Positions 1-7,499 are shown, counted from the first letter of the stretch. The stretch: DNA of 17,965 nucleotides from Anaerolineales bacterium (GCA_020847355.1 JADLCG010000151.1:1-17965), one strand, 5' to 3'. Translations and numbers: made by a program. The notes: generated by a model from the letters alone, not told the origin.

Positions 1-264
1 CAAATGGCGGAGATGATGAAAGGCAGTGAAGATCTGCTTTCGGCGCAAGCCGCCAAAATGCTGGGTCAGGACGATCCCTTCTCAAAAGCGATGATCGAGA
101 ATCAACTCAAAAATATGGATAAACAATTTGACGCGCTTTTACAACAAGGCATTCCCGAAGACATGCGCGCCTATTTAGGCATGATGGGCTTCAAAGTGGT
201 GATCAATTATCATGGTGAGATTATTCGCGTGGAGCAACCCGGCGCAGTAGGGGATGAAGAGTAA
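1..264 (+). CDS. Unrecognised protein, C-terminal part or small complete protein
   Basis: The reading frame is open from the first base (CAA at 1-3, then ATG at 4-6) to TAA at 262-264, so the gene may begin outside the window. The visible 86-87 residues are hydrophilic, methionine-rich and predicted mainly helical in the first two thirds, with a short beta-like tail (FKVVINYHGEIIRVEQPG) and an acidic end. There is no signal peptide or membrane segment. I do not recognise the family and assign no function. A strong hairpin terminator follows 15 bases after the stop codon, so this is the last gene of its transcript. The ATG at 4 cannot be confirmed as the start because no upstream ribosome binding site is visible. 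Confidence 0.55.
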   Translation, partial: QMAEMMKGSEDLLSAQAAKMLGQDDPFSKAMIENQLKNMDKQFDALLQQGIPEDMRAYLGMMGFKVVINYHGEIIRVEQPGAVGDEE

Positions 265-279
265 ACCCTGCCGCAAAAT

Positions 280-315
280 AAAAGAGAGTTTGCCAGATGG
301 CAAACTCTCTTTTTG
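280..315. terminator. Bidirectional intrinsic terminator between CDS 1-264 and plsY
   Basis: A perfect 16-base inverted repeat (280-295 pairing with 298-313) surrounds a two-base spacer. It reads AAAAGAGAGTTTGCCA on the left and ends in a T run on the right; the reverse strand also ends in TTTT. It lies 15 bases after the stop of the left gene and 3 bases beyond the plsY stop codon (317-319), so it can end transcription from both converging genes. Confidence 0.9.
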
Positions 316-316
316 A

Positions 317-1000
317 TTACTTGGCTTCTTCGGCTTCGCGTTTGGCTTTTAGCCAGCCGTTCAAACTGTATTTGACAATCCGTTCGTTGCCGCTGAATAA
401 TTTTTTCAAGTTGGGGCGCAGCGCCCAAATCAATAATATTTCCGCGCCGATGCCGAACCAAACGTACACCCAGGGCATTAATCCCATAGAAGCGCGGATG
501 TAAAAAACAATAATCGCAAATAGCGCGACTGCCATCGTCGTGACGGAAGCGATGCCGACTGTGAAAAAGGTCAACATGCCGAGGGGGAGGATGATCAAAA
601 GCGCGCCGGGCCAAATCCCAATGGCGCCGCCCACCGATGGCGCACCGCCGGCGCCGCCGCGTAAACGAATTTTTCCGTTTGCATCGCGTTCGGCTAAAAA
701 GATCGAATAGTTGTGACCTAAAATCGCCGCCAACCCGGCAAGTACGTGCACGCCATACGCATCAGGGGAAACCCAGCGCGCAATTAACATGCCTACTGCG
801 CCTTTGGCAATATCCAGCATGGCGGTTCCAAAGCCAGCCCAAAAGCCAGCCGCGCGCATGGCGTTCGTCCCGCCGGTGCGCCCGCTTTCTACTTCTCGAA
901 TATCTTTGCCGGTTTTTAATTTAACGATCAGCAAACCAAATGGGATCGAGCCGATCACATAAGAAAGTAGCGTAAGCGCGGCATAAATAACAAGTTGCAT
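317..1000 (-). CDS. plsY: Glycerol-3-phosphate acyltransferase PlsY, divergent motifs
   Basis: PlsY is the integral membrane enzyme that acylates glycerol 3-phosphate from acyl-phosphate, the first step of bacterial phospholipid synthesis. The 227-residue protein has about five to seven hydrophobic segments, matching the family. Motif 1 appears near residues 39-47 (SGRTGGTNAMRAAG, against the usual SGN-x-GATN). Motif 2 is DIAKG near residue 63. Motif 3 begins with GHNYSIF near residue 94. The motif 3 glycine loop, normally GGKGVAT, reads GGAGGAPSVGG and is preceded by an insertion of about nine residues (ERDANGKIR), so both the Asn of motif 1 and the Lys of motif 3 are replaced. The start is chosen for the Shine-Dalgarno AAAGGAG seven bases upstream. 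It lies downstream of a membrane protein gene on the same strand. Identity is fairly sure; full activity is assumed. Confidence 0.85.
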   Translation of the reverse strand: MQLVIYAALTLLSYVIGSIPFGLLIVKLKTGKDIREVESGRTGGTNAMRAAGFWAGFGTAMLDIAKGAVGMLIARWVSPDAYGVHVLAGLAAILGHNYSIFLAERDANGKIRLRGGAGGAPSVGGAIGIWPGALLIILPLGMLTFFTVGIASVTTMAVALFAIIVFYIRASMGLMPWVYVWFGIGAEILLIWALRPNLKKLFSGNERIVKYSLNGWLKAKREAEEAK

Positions 1001-1004
1001 TGAA

Positions 1005-1012
1005 ACTCCTTT
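1005..1012 (-). promoter_or_regulatory. Ribosome binding site of plsY
   Basis: The minus strand reads TAAAGGAGTTTCAATG. The AAGGAG core fixes the plsY start at base 1000. This is one of only a few clear Shine-Dalgarno sequences among the minus-strand genes here. Confidence 0.75.
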
Positions 1013-1108
1013 AAGTTGAATCTAACCTTAAGAACACAATAAGTAGAAGTTGGTTTCTTATCCAGCGTGGCTTCAAGGCTTTATGTAATCGTTCTTGCCT
1101 AAGCTGAA

Positions 1109-1927
1109 TTATTTGAAAAGAAGCGCTGAAACCCACGCCAGACCAAGCGCAATCAAAGGGCTGAGAATGGCGCGGCGCATGGGAATATTCTCGGTGGTGA
1201 TTCTGGCGGAGAGCATGGTGAGCGCGTAGAGCGGACCGGTGATAGCGAGGCTGAATTGTATCGGCGTGAGGGGCCAATAATGCAAGCCTGCGCCGATTTG
1301 CGCGCAAACTAAACCAATGCCAACTGCCCACGGAAAATCCCAACGGTCTTTTCCATCCAAATGCAAAATGCGTAAGCTAATGATCCCAGCCGCGAAGAAT
1401 AAAATCGGCGTTAATAAAAACATGCGCATCCCCGAAACTTTGAGGGCGATGCTGATGATTACGAATAAAGCATAAGCCAGCGCGGTGAGTCCGGCGCGGG
1501 CAAAAGCGTAGCTTGGGGCGGAAGGATCAATCGTTATATACTCTGCGAGGTAAACGCAGACGAGAATAAACGCCACCACGAAAAAGCCGCCCCACCAGAT
1601 TAACCCATTCGGGAGCAAAGCCAGCGGACCGCCCAGCGCTAAAGTCGTCAAAGTTGGCAGGATCAGGTGATCTATATTTGGCTTTTTGCCTAAAGCCGGG
1701 TGACTGCGCGTCAGCGAATCCATGCCGCTGAAAGCGAGCGTCGCCGCAAGGACAGACATGGCGGAACTGAGGGTGAGCGGATATGCAAAATAGAAACCGG
1801 GCAAACTCAAACTGAGCGTGAGGCGCGGAGTCTGTACAATGCGGGTGAAGGCGTAGGTCAACAAGATCGAGGCAATCAAAATCCCCACGCGATCTGAGTT
1901 CGGTAAATAGGAGCGAGGCGCTTGCAT
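1109..1927 (-). CDS. Multi-pass membrane protein, DUF5656-like
   Basis: From the ATG at 1927 this encodes 272 residues with about eight or nine hydrophobic segments and short loops, so it is an integral membrane protein of unknown function. The overall look (an arginine/serine N-terminus, a first helix near residue 15, repeated small-residue helices, and a conserved-looking LHLDGKDRWDFPWA loop) resembles the DUF5656 family of Chloroflexota. That match is from memory, not a search. The open frame extends 18 codons further upstream, but that would run through the promoter and into the 5' end of the divergent gene. The ATG at 1927 sits six bases after a TACAAT -10 box, so I chose it. plsY follows 108 bases downstream on the same strand. 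Confidence 0.7.
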   Translation of the reverse strand: MQAPRSYLPNSDRVGILIASILLTYAFTRIVQTPRLTLSLSLPGFYFAYPLTLSSAMSVLAATLAFSGMDSLTRSHPALGKKPNIDHLILPTLTTLALGGPLALLPNGLIWWGGFFVVAFILVCVYLAEYITIDPSAPSYAFARAGLTALAYALFVIISIALKVSGMRMFLLTPILFFAAGIISLRILHLDGKDRWDFPWAVGIGLVCAQIGAGLHYWPLTPIQFSLAITGPLYALTMLSARITTENIPMRRAILSPLIALGLAWVSALLFK

Positions 1928-1933
1928 GTTGAG

Positions 1934-1963
1934 ATTGTACCCTGTGGCGCGGTGGGAAATCAA
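1934..1963 (-). promoter_or_regulatory. Promoter of the DUF5656-like gene
   Basis: On the minus strand, TTGATT (1963-1958) and TACAAT (1939-1934) are separated by 18 bases. The start codon ATG at 1927 comes six bases after the -10, with no Shine-Dalgarno, so a leaderless transcript is predicted. Confidence 0.6.
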
Positions 1964-1969
1964 GCGGTA

Positions 1970-1978
1970 TGGTAGAAT
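1970..1978 (+). promoter_or_regulatory. Extended -10 promoter of the 1988 membrane protein gene
   Basis: TGGTAGAAT (extended -10, TGnTAGAAT) lies nine bases before the ATG at 1988. Any transcript would start about three bases before, or at, the start codon. No convincing -35 is seen. It is back to back with the promoter of the minus-strand gene: the two -10 boxes are 33 bases apart. Confidence 0.5.
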
Positions 1979-1987
1979 CAACAGGTT

Positions 1988-3010
1988 ATGGAACGCACAA
2001 ATATTGAAGGCATTCCGCCGCCGCCTAGAATTATCAACTCATTGAAAGCCGGTTTTGACGCGATCGCGACGCATGTTTCCGCAATTCTTCTGCCGTTTTT
2101 GCTAAATTTATTTTTTTGGCTGGGTCCGCGCTTGCGTTTGGAGACTTTGTTCAATGCGCTCAAAGCGGATGCGGTTTCCGCTTGGCAGACGATTGGTATT
2201 CCATCCGCCGATATCCAAACCATGCTGGGCTTGTACGAAAAAATCATCCCCAATTTCAATTTGTTTTGGACTTTGCGAACTTTTCCGATCGGCATTTTTG
2301 GCTTGAAAGCGCTGCCCTTGTCGTTGGTTGGCATGTTGACTCAAAAAGTTGAAGGCGCTACGCCTTTAGGTTTGCCGCTTGAATTACAGGCGACTGGCTT
2401 AGACCTTTTGCTTTGGTATCTTCTCTTGACTTTTGTGGGTTGGCTGGGCGGCGGGCTGTATTTTTATCTGGTCGCCAAAGCTACTTTTGCAAATTCAACT
2501 GATACGCAAGTCAGCTTGTTACGCGCGTTATTCCAAACGATTTTACTCTCCATCGTGTGGAATTTTCTTTCAATTGTAATTGGCATTCCCGTTCGTTTAA
2601 TTTTAGGCGGTATCTTGCAAGTGACCGGCGATTTTGGAACGCTCGTTATTTTGCTGTTGAGTTTCTTTGCAATGTGGGTGGTTGTGCCATTCTTCTTCTG
2701 GCCGCACGGCATCTTTGTTAAAAATCAAAACTTCCTCGTCGCGGCATGGAGCAGTTTACAAATGACCCGCTTCACGTTGCCGACCAGCAGTTTGTTCGTG
2801 CTTTCCGTTTTGATGCTAAGTTTTGGGTTAAGCTACTTATGGAATGTTCCGCCGGAAAATTCATGGATGACATTGTTCGGCATTTTCGGACATGCGTTTG
2901 TGACGACCGGCTTACTTTCGGCGAGCTTTATTTATTATCGGGATATGAGCGCTTGGTTGCAAAAAGTTTTAGAACAAGTCCGCTCCGCCGCTCCCCGTCA
3001 GACGGTTTAA
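1988..3010 (+). CDS. Multi-pass membrane protein of unknown function
   Basis: 340 residues with about six hydrophobic segments (roughly residues 30-50, 95-115, 135-160, 175-205, 210-240 and 265-315), so an integral membrane protein. The N-terminus (IIN-SLKAGFDAIATH) and the even spacing of helices recall bacterial proteins with a DUF-type membrane domain. I cannot name the family and see no catalytic motif. The start ATG at 1988 lies right behind an extended -10 box and has no good Shine-Dalgarno. gyrB begins 41 bases after its stop codon with its own strong ribosome binding site and no terminator between them, so the two are probably co-transcribed. Nothing in the sequence ties its role to DNA gyrase. 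Confidence 0.8.
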   Translation: MERTNIEGIPPPPRIINSLKAGFDAIATHVSAILLPFLLNLFFWLGPRLRLETLFNALKADAVSAWQTIGIPSADIQTMLGLYEKIIPNFNLFWTLRTFPIGIFGLKALPLSLVGMLTQKVEGATPLGLPLELQATGLDLLLWYLLLTFVGWLGGGLYFYLVAKATFANSTDTQVSLLRALFQTILLSIVWNFLSIVIGIPVRLILGGILQVTGDFGTLVILLLSFFAMWVVVPFFFWPHGIFVKNQNFLVAAWSSLQMTRFTLPTSSLFVLSVLMLSFGLSYLWNVPPENSWMTLFGIFGHAFVTTGLLSASFIYYRDMSAWLQKVLEQVRSAAPRQTV

Positions 3011-3040
3011 ATTTCATTGAGCTAATTCTCTGGTAAATAT

Positions 3041-3047
3041 TGGAGGT
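3041..3047 (+). promoter_or_regulatory. Ribosome binding site of gyrB
   Basis: TGGAGGT ends four bases before GTG at 3052. It decides for the GTG start and against the in-frame TTG at 3040, which overlaps the Shine-Dalgarno itself. Confidence 0.85.
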
Positions 3048-3051
3048 CCGC

Positions 3052-4983
3052 GTGACTGAAAAAGAAAAGAAAATTAATTATGACGTTGGCGCAATTCAAG
3101 CGCTGGAAGGGATCGAGCACGTTCGTAAACGTCCGGGCATGTATGTGGGCGGTACGGATATCAAAGCCCTGCATCACCTTGTTTATGAAATTGTAGATAA
3201 CGCGGTGGATGAAGCCTTGGCGGGCTTTTGTACCGCCATTAATATTACGATCCATGCGGATAGTAGCGTGACCGTTGAAGATAATGGGCGCGGTATTCCG
3301 GTAGGTCCCCACCCCACGAAAAAAGATTCCAAAGGCAAGCCGATGGAAACAGTGGACGTGGTGATGACTGTCATCGGCGCCGGCGGTAAATTTGGCGGCG
3401 GCGGGTATAAAGTCTCCGGCGGTTTACATGGCGTAGGCGTGAGCGCCGTCAACGCGCTTTCTGAATGGATGACTACCGAAATCAAGCGCGATGGCAAACT
3501 GTGGCGGCAGGAATATAAGCGCGGCGTGCCGCAAGGCGCAATCAAGCAAGTGGGCAAAGCGGAAAAAGGCGAAAGCGGCACGAAACAGACTTTTAAGTTT
3601 GACAAACAAATCTTCACCGAAGATTTGGACTTTCGCTTTGAGACGCTCGTCCAGCGCTTCCGCGAGATGTCCTTTGTTACGCGCGGCGTGACCATCAAAT
3701 TTGTGGATGAACGCGCCAATCGCGAGATGACTTTCTACTTTGAAGGCGGTCTGACTTCTTTTGTGCGTTATTTGAATCGCAACCGTGAAAATTTACATCC
3801 GGTTGTGTATGTTGAAAAAGAAATTGAGAATATCGGCATTGAAGCCGCGATTCAATATACTGATTCTTATACTGAATCGGTATATTCATTCGCTAACACG
3901 ATCAACACCGTTGACGGCGGCACGCACCTCACCGGCTTGCGCTCTTCCTTAACTCGCGTGATTAATGACTACGCCCGCAAAAACGGCTTGCTCAAAGACG
4001 CCGACCCGAACTTCTCCGGCGACGATACCCGCGAAGGTTTAACTGCAATCGTTTCGATCAAACACCCTGAGCCGCAGTTTGAATCGCAGACCAAAGTTAA
4101 ATTGATGAACCCTGAAGCGCAAACCTATGTGACTCAGGCGGTGGGCGATGTCTTCGGCACATTTTTGGAAGAAAATCCGCAAGCGGCGAAAGCGATCATT
4201 GCCAAGTGTCTCACTTCTGCGCGCGCGCGCGATGCCGCCCGAAAAGCCCGCGATTTGGTCATCCGCAAATCCGCGCTTGAATCGCTCACGCTCCCCGGCA
4301 AATTGGCGGATTGCTCGGAAAGAGACACATCGAAAACAGAACTATATATCGTGGAAGGCGATTCGGCTGGCGGTTCTGCCAAACAGGGACGCGACCGTCA
4401 CTTTCAAGCGATTCTTCCGTTACGCGGAAAGATCCTCAACACTGAGCGAGCGCGCCTCGATAAAATTTTAGGTAACAACGAAGTCAAAGCTTTGATCTCA
4501 GCTTTAGGCACCGGCATTGGCGATAACTTTGATCTTGAAGGTTTGCGTTATGGACGCGTCATCATTATGACCGACGCGGACGTGGACGGCAGTCACATCC
4601 GCACTTTGTTGCTGACTTTCTTCTTCCGCTATATGCCGCAATTGTTTGAAGGCGGTCATTTGTATATCGCTCAACCGCCTTTGTATCGCATTGCTTATAA
4701 GAACCAAGTCCGCTATGTGTATAGCGATAAAGAGAAAGATAAGGCTTTGAAAGAAGTCGGCGAGAAAGCCAACTTACAGCGTTATAAAGGCTTGGGCGAA
4801 ATGAATCCCGATCAGTTGTGGGAGACGACGATGAATCCCGCTAACCGTACGCTCCTGCTCGTCACAGTGGAAGACGCCGCCGAAGCTGACCGCACTTTTG
4901 ATATGCTCATGGGCGATGCCGTAGACCCGCGTAAGAAGTTCATTCAAACCCACGCCAAAAGCGTGAGAAATTTGGATATTTAG
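3052..4983 (+). CDS. gyrB: DNA gyrase subunit B
   Basis: GyrB is the ATPase subunit of the type IIA topoisomerase that introduces negative supercoils into DNA. From GTG at 3052 it is 643 residues, the usual length for GyrB without the extra C-terminal insertion found in gammaproteobacteria. The GHKL ATPase domain shows Glu46 and Asn50 (YEIVDN), Asp77 in EDNGRGIP, and the ATP lid GGLHGVGVSAVNALS. The TOPRIM domain shows EGDSAGGSAKQGRDR from residue 435 and the metal-binding DADVDGSH from 508. The C-terminal region has QRYKGLGEMNPDQLW near 576. ParE is the main alternative, but the motif set and length favour GyrB. gyrA is not in the window. The gene ends five bases before a hairpin terminator. 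Confidence 0.95.
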   Translation: MTEKEKKINYDVGAIQALEGIEHVRKRPGMYVGGTDIKALHHLVYEIVDNAVDEALAGFCTAINITIHADSSVTVEDNGRGIPVGPHPTKKDSKGKPMETVDVVMTVIGAGGKFGGGGYKVSGGLHGVGVSAVNALSEWMTTEIKRDGKLWRQEYKRGVPQGAIKQVGKAEKGESGTKQTFKFDKQIFTEDLDFRFETLVQRFREMSFVTRGVTIKFVDERANREMTFYFEGGLTSFVRYLNRNRENLHPVVYVEKEIENIGIEAAIQYTDSYTESVYSFANTINTVDGGTHLTGLRSSLTRVINDYARKNGLLKDADPNFSGDDTREGLTAIVSIKHPEPQFESQTKVKLMNPEAQTYVTQAVGDVFGTFLEENPQAAKAIIAKCLTSARARDAARKARDLVIRKSALESLTLPGKLADCSERDTSKTELYIVEGDSAGGSAKQGRDRHFQAILPLRGKILNTERARLDKILGNNEVKALISALGTGIGDNFDLEGLRYGRVIIMTDADVDGSHIRTLLLTFFFRYMPQLFEGGHLYIAQPPLYRIAYKNQVRYVYSDKEKDKALKEVGEKANLQRYKGLGEMNPDQLWETTMNPANRTLLLVTVEDAAEADRTFDMLMGDAVDPRKKFIQTHAKSVRNLDI

Positions 4984-4987
4984 CTAT

Positions 4988-5020
4988 AAAAAATCCGCTG
5001 AGAAATCAGCGGATTTTTTT
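4988..5020. terminator. Bidirectional terminator between gyrB and metK
   Basis: A perfect 14-base inverted repeat (4988-5001 and 5006-5019) encloses a GAAA tetraloop and is bordered by A and T runs, so it works in both directions. It lies just after the gyrB stop (4981-4983) and just beyond the metK stop on the other strand. Confidence 0.92.
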
Positions 5021-5031
5021 ATAATTATGAA

Positions 5032-6243
5032 TTACAGCCCAGCGGCTTTTTTCAGCGCGGCGGCTTTATCAGTTTGTTCCCAGGGGAATTGAATGTCATC
5101 GCGGCCGAAGTGACCGTACGCGGCGGTCTTGCGATAGATGGGTTTGCGTAAGCCCAAATCGCGGATGATCGCTCCCGGGCGCAGATCAAAATGTTCGTTG
5201 ATCAATGCGGCGATTTTTTCATCTGCAATTTTGGCAGTGCCAAACGTTTCCACGTTGACCGAAAGCGGGCGGGCTACGCCAATCGCGTAAGCCACTTGCA
5301 CTTCCACGCGATCCGCCAAACCAGCCGCCACTACGTTCTTAGCCACATAGCGCGCGGCATACGCGGCAGAGCGATCCACTTTCGTGGGGTCTTTTCCGGA
5401 GAAAGCGCCGCCGCCGTGACGACCCATGCCGCCATAAGTATCAACGATGATCTTGCGTCCGGTTACGCCGGCGTCGCCCATCGGGCCGCCCACCACGAAA
5501 CGACCGGTGGGGTTCACATAAACTTTCAGATTTTTATCCACCAAATTTTCCGGCAGAGTCTTCATGATCAACTCTTCGGTGACGATTTCGGTAATTTCAT
5601 TTTGCGAAACTTCCGGCGCGTGTTGCGTGGAAATTAAGACCGTATCCACGCGCACGGGCTTGCCTTGGGAATATTCAATCGTCACTTGGCTTTTCGCATC
5701 GGGGCGGAGCCACTTGATCGCGCCGCTCTTGCGGAGTTCGCTTTGCTTGCGGGTGAGTTTGTGCGCCAAGTAGATGGGCAAAGGCATCAAAGTATCGGTT
5801 TCGTTACAAGCGTAACCAAACATCATGCCCTGATCGCCCGCGCCGACGGCTTCCACTTCGGCTTCGGTCATTGCGCCATTTTTGGATTCAAGCGCCTGAT
5901 CTACGCCCATGGCAATATCGCCGGATTGTTTCGCAATCGCCACCAGCACGCCGCAGGAATTTCCGTCAAAGCCTTTATCGCTGGAGTCGTAGCCGATTTC
6001 AGCGACAGTTTTACGCACCAATTCATCATAGTTGAATTGAGCGTTGGTGGTAATTTCGCCCAGCAACATTACATAGCCGGTTTTCACGGCGGTTTCGCAA
6101 GCCACGCGCGAGCGCGGGTCTTGCTCCAAACAAGCGTCCAAGACTGCGTCTGAAACTTGATCGCAAATCTTATCGGGGTGGCCTTCAGTCACCGATTCTG
6201 ATGTGAACATCAACTTGGGCGAAGACATAAAAGTATTACTCAT
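5032..6243 (-). CDS. metK: S-adenosylmethionine synthase
   Basis: MetK makes S-adenosylmethionine from ATP and methionine in the cytoplasm. From ATG at 6243 the protein is 403 residues, close to the usual 380-400. Family signatures are present: the N-terminal FTSESVTEGHPDKICDQ with the ATP-binding His, GAGDQGMMFGYA in the middle, and the phosphate-binding GGGAFSGKDPTKVDRSAAY in the C-terminal half. The open frame continues 41 codons upstream, but that part reads through the terminator and riboswitch and is not coding. AAGGAG lies 12 bases before ATG 6243 on the minus strand and supports that start over the internal ATG at 6228. The gene is monocistronic between the gyrB terminator and its own promoter. 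It is controlled by a SAM-I riboswitch, so the product represses its own synthesis. Confidence 0.97.
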   Translation of the reverse strand: MSNTFMSSPKLMFTSESVTEGHPDKICDQVSDAVLDACLEQDPRSRVACETAVKTGYVMLLGEITTNAQFNYDELVRKTVAEIGYDSSDKGFDGNSCGVLVAIAKQSGDIAMGVDQALESKNGAMTEAEVEAVGAGDQGMMFGYACNETDTLMPLPIYLAHKLTRKQSELRKSGAIKWLRPDAKSQVTIEYSQGKPVRVDTVLISTQHAPEVSQNEITEIVTEELIMKTLPENLVDKNLKVYVNPTGRFVVGGPMGDAGVTGRKIIVDTYGGMGRHGGGAFSGKDPTKVDRSAAYAARYVAKNVVAAGLADRVEVQVAYAIGVARPLSVNVETFGTAKIADEKIAALINEHFDLRPGAIIRDLGLRKPIYRKTAAYGHFGRDDIQFPWEQTDKAAALKKAAGL

Positions 6244-6264
6244 TGGTTTGTATTTCTCCTTAAG

Positions 6265-6301
6265 AAAATAAAATTGCCCATTCAACACGCGAAAGGGCAA
6301 T
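6265..6301 (-). terminator. Riboswitch-controlled intrinsic terminator of metK
   Basis: On the minus strand ATTGCCC (6301-6295) pairs with GGGCAAT (6279-6273), followed by TTTTATTTTC. Inside, TTC and GAA can add three more pairs after a T-T mismatch. It stands between the SAM aptamer and the metK ribosome binding site, as expected for transcriptional attenuation. Confidence 0.85.
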
Positions 6302-6317
6302 CTGCATTTGCGGTCTA

Positions 6318-6430
6318 CCCTCTCATCTCCCAGAAGCCTATCTGTCGGATTTGGCACCATATTCAATTTACATTGACTGGTTGTCGAGACATCGCAGGGC
6401 CGTTCCCTCCGTCTCTCTGGATAAGAGCGC
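6318..6430 (-). ncRNA. SAM-I (S-box) riboswitch upstream of metK
   Basis: The minus strand carries the S-box consensus in order: CTTATCCAGAGAGACGGAGG, GGAACGGCCC, CGACAACC, GGTGCCAAATCCGACAG and GAGATGAGAGG. P1 is formed by CTCTTATC (6427-6420) with GATGAGAG (6327-6320), eight pairs with one G-U. The 3' strand of P1 continues into GAGAGGG (6324-6318). That segment can instead pair with CCCTTTC (6297-6291), the 5' part of the terminator, in seven pairs with one G-U. Binding of S-adenosylmethionine should hold P1 closed, free the terminator and switch metK off; without it the antiterminator forms and metK is read. The class and the off-switch mode are established for this family. The pairings are read directly from the sequence. 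Confidence 0.95.
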
Positions 6431-6459
6431 CGTATTAGGGCTATTGATTTGTGCCGCGA

Positions 6460-6488
6460 AGTGTACCATAGCGATTTATATGCGTAAA
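6460..6488 (-). promoter_or_regulatory. Promoter of the riboswitch-metK transcript
   Basis: On the minus strand TTTACG (6488-6483), 17 bases, then TACACT (6465-6460), preceded by TGG to make an extended -10. The predicted transcript start near 6453 puts the aptamer about 25 bases from the 5' end. The rest of 6431-6529 shows no gene and no clear terminator for the upstream FGE-fold gene. Confidence 0.75.
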
Positions 6489-6529
6489 GATGAAAACCGC
6501 TTCTCGCTTAACTGAAAGTTGGCGCGGCG

Positions 6530-7483
6530 TTAATTGCTTTCTACGCACCGAAAGCCGATCTTCACCGAACTCTTTCCATAATAGGCTTCTTCATTCGGCA
6601 GGGCGGATGAATCCGGGCCGACTTCATACCCGCGATTTGAAACGCGCATACTGATTAGATCGTCTTGATAGCCGCCGCCGCGAATCGCGCGCAAAAAGTT
6701 GATGCCGCCATTTTCAGGTCCCTGCGGATTTTCAGCGGGGGAGTTGGCGTAGTAATTTCCCTGATAATAATCTGCCACCCATTCCCAAACATTGCCGCCT
6801 AAATCCAGCGCCCCAAACGGACTCATCCCAGCTGGATAAGAACCCACGCGGGAAGTGTCGCCTAAGGTGTTGTTGGCGTTCGCATAAAGCTCATTGGGCG
6901 GCTCGTTGCCCCAAGGATAATTATTCAAAGTATCGCCGCGCGCGGCGCGTTCCCATTCCGCTTCGGTGGGCAATCTTCTGCCTGCCCAATGACAATAAGC
7001 GTTCGCGTCAAACCAAGCCACGTACACAACCGGATAATCTTTATATTCCGCATTTCCAAAATAATCCCCGCGATTATCTGAATTGAGTTTGACGGGCAAC
7101 CTGCACGCGCCGGCGCTGACGCATAGCCCATACATGCCGTTGGTCACTTCCACTTGATCCACCCAAAACGAATTGAGTTGAACGTGATGCGCGGGCAATT
7201 CGTCATTCTCCAGCAAAATGTCCAATCCGCCCATGTAAACGCTTCCGGCTGGAACGAGCAGTTGAGTCATCCCATCTGTCGCGGAGATTTTTGAAGGGAA
7301 TGGCGTGAGCGAAGGGACCAGCGTGAAGGTGGGCATTTCAGTTGGAACGCGCAGGGTTGCAGTTGCGGTGTTTTCAATCGCCGCTTGTGTTGCGGTGGAA
7401 GTTGCAACAATGGGCGTGGCGCTCGCCTGCGCATTGCAAGCGGCTAGAATGATAGCGAGCAAAGAAAATATATATTTTTTCAT
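6530..7483 (-). CDS. Lipoprotein with SUMF1/formylglycine-generating-enzyme fold, likely not an oxidase
   Basis: 317 residues. A lipoprotein signal peptide ends in the lipobox LAAC with Cys16, followed by a Ser/Thr-rich linker to about residue 70, so the protein should sit on the outer face of the membrane. The rest is an FGE-sulfatase domain: VPAGSVYMGG, the helix RLPTEAEWERAARG, YPWGNEPP, GGNVWEWVADYY, a RGGGY turn and the final GFRCVE. True formylglycine-generating enzymes have a pair of copper-binding cysteines just after RGGS; here that stretch reads RGGGYQDDLISMRVSNRG with no cysteine. It is therefore more likely a binding or structural member of the superfamily than a sulfatase-activating oxidase. 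It follows the C39-like gene by 16 bases with no Shine-Dalgarno and is probably in the same transcript. Confidence 0.88.
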   Translation of the reverse strand: MKKYIFSLLAIILAACNAQASATPIVATSTATQAAIENTATATLRVPTEMPTFTLVPSLTPFPSKISATDGMTQLLVPAGSVYMGGLDILLENDELPAHHVQLNSFWVDQVEVTNGMYGLCVSAGACRLPVKLNSDNRGDYFGNAEYKDYPVVYVAWFDANAYCHWAGRRLPTEAEWERAARGDTLNNYPWGNEPPNELYANANNTLGDTSRVGSYPAGMSPFGALDLGGNVWEWVADYYQGNYYANSPAENPQGPENGGINFLRAIRGGGYQDDLISMRVSNRGYEVGPDSSALPNEEAYYGKSSVKIGFRCVESN

Positions 7484-7499
7484 GTGATTTTTTATGCAG

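Noticed and set aside
210..614. Open frame of 134 codons on the minus strand overlapping plsY
   Set aside because: It is out of frame with plsY, overlaps the terminator and the end of the first gene, and its product is a low-complexity Arg/His-rich string with no domain look.
1001..1108. Possible small gene or separate promoter between the DUF5656-like gene and plsY
   Set aside because: I found no convincing -35/-10 pair, hairpin or start codon with ribosome binding site other than that of plsY.
3183..3719. Open frame of 178 codons antisense to gyrB
   Set aside because: Its Ser/Pro-rich product mirrors the conserved gyrB codons, and gyrB is certain. No ribosome binding site or promoter supports it.
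6244..6366. N-terminal extension of metK by 41 codons in the same open frame
   Set aside because: The stretch covers the riboswitch terminator and the end of the aptamer. MetK proteins start near the MSNTF/MSSPKL position, and the Shine-Dalgarno supports 6243.
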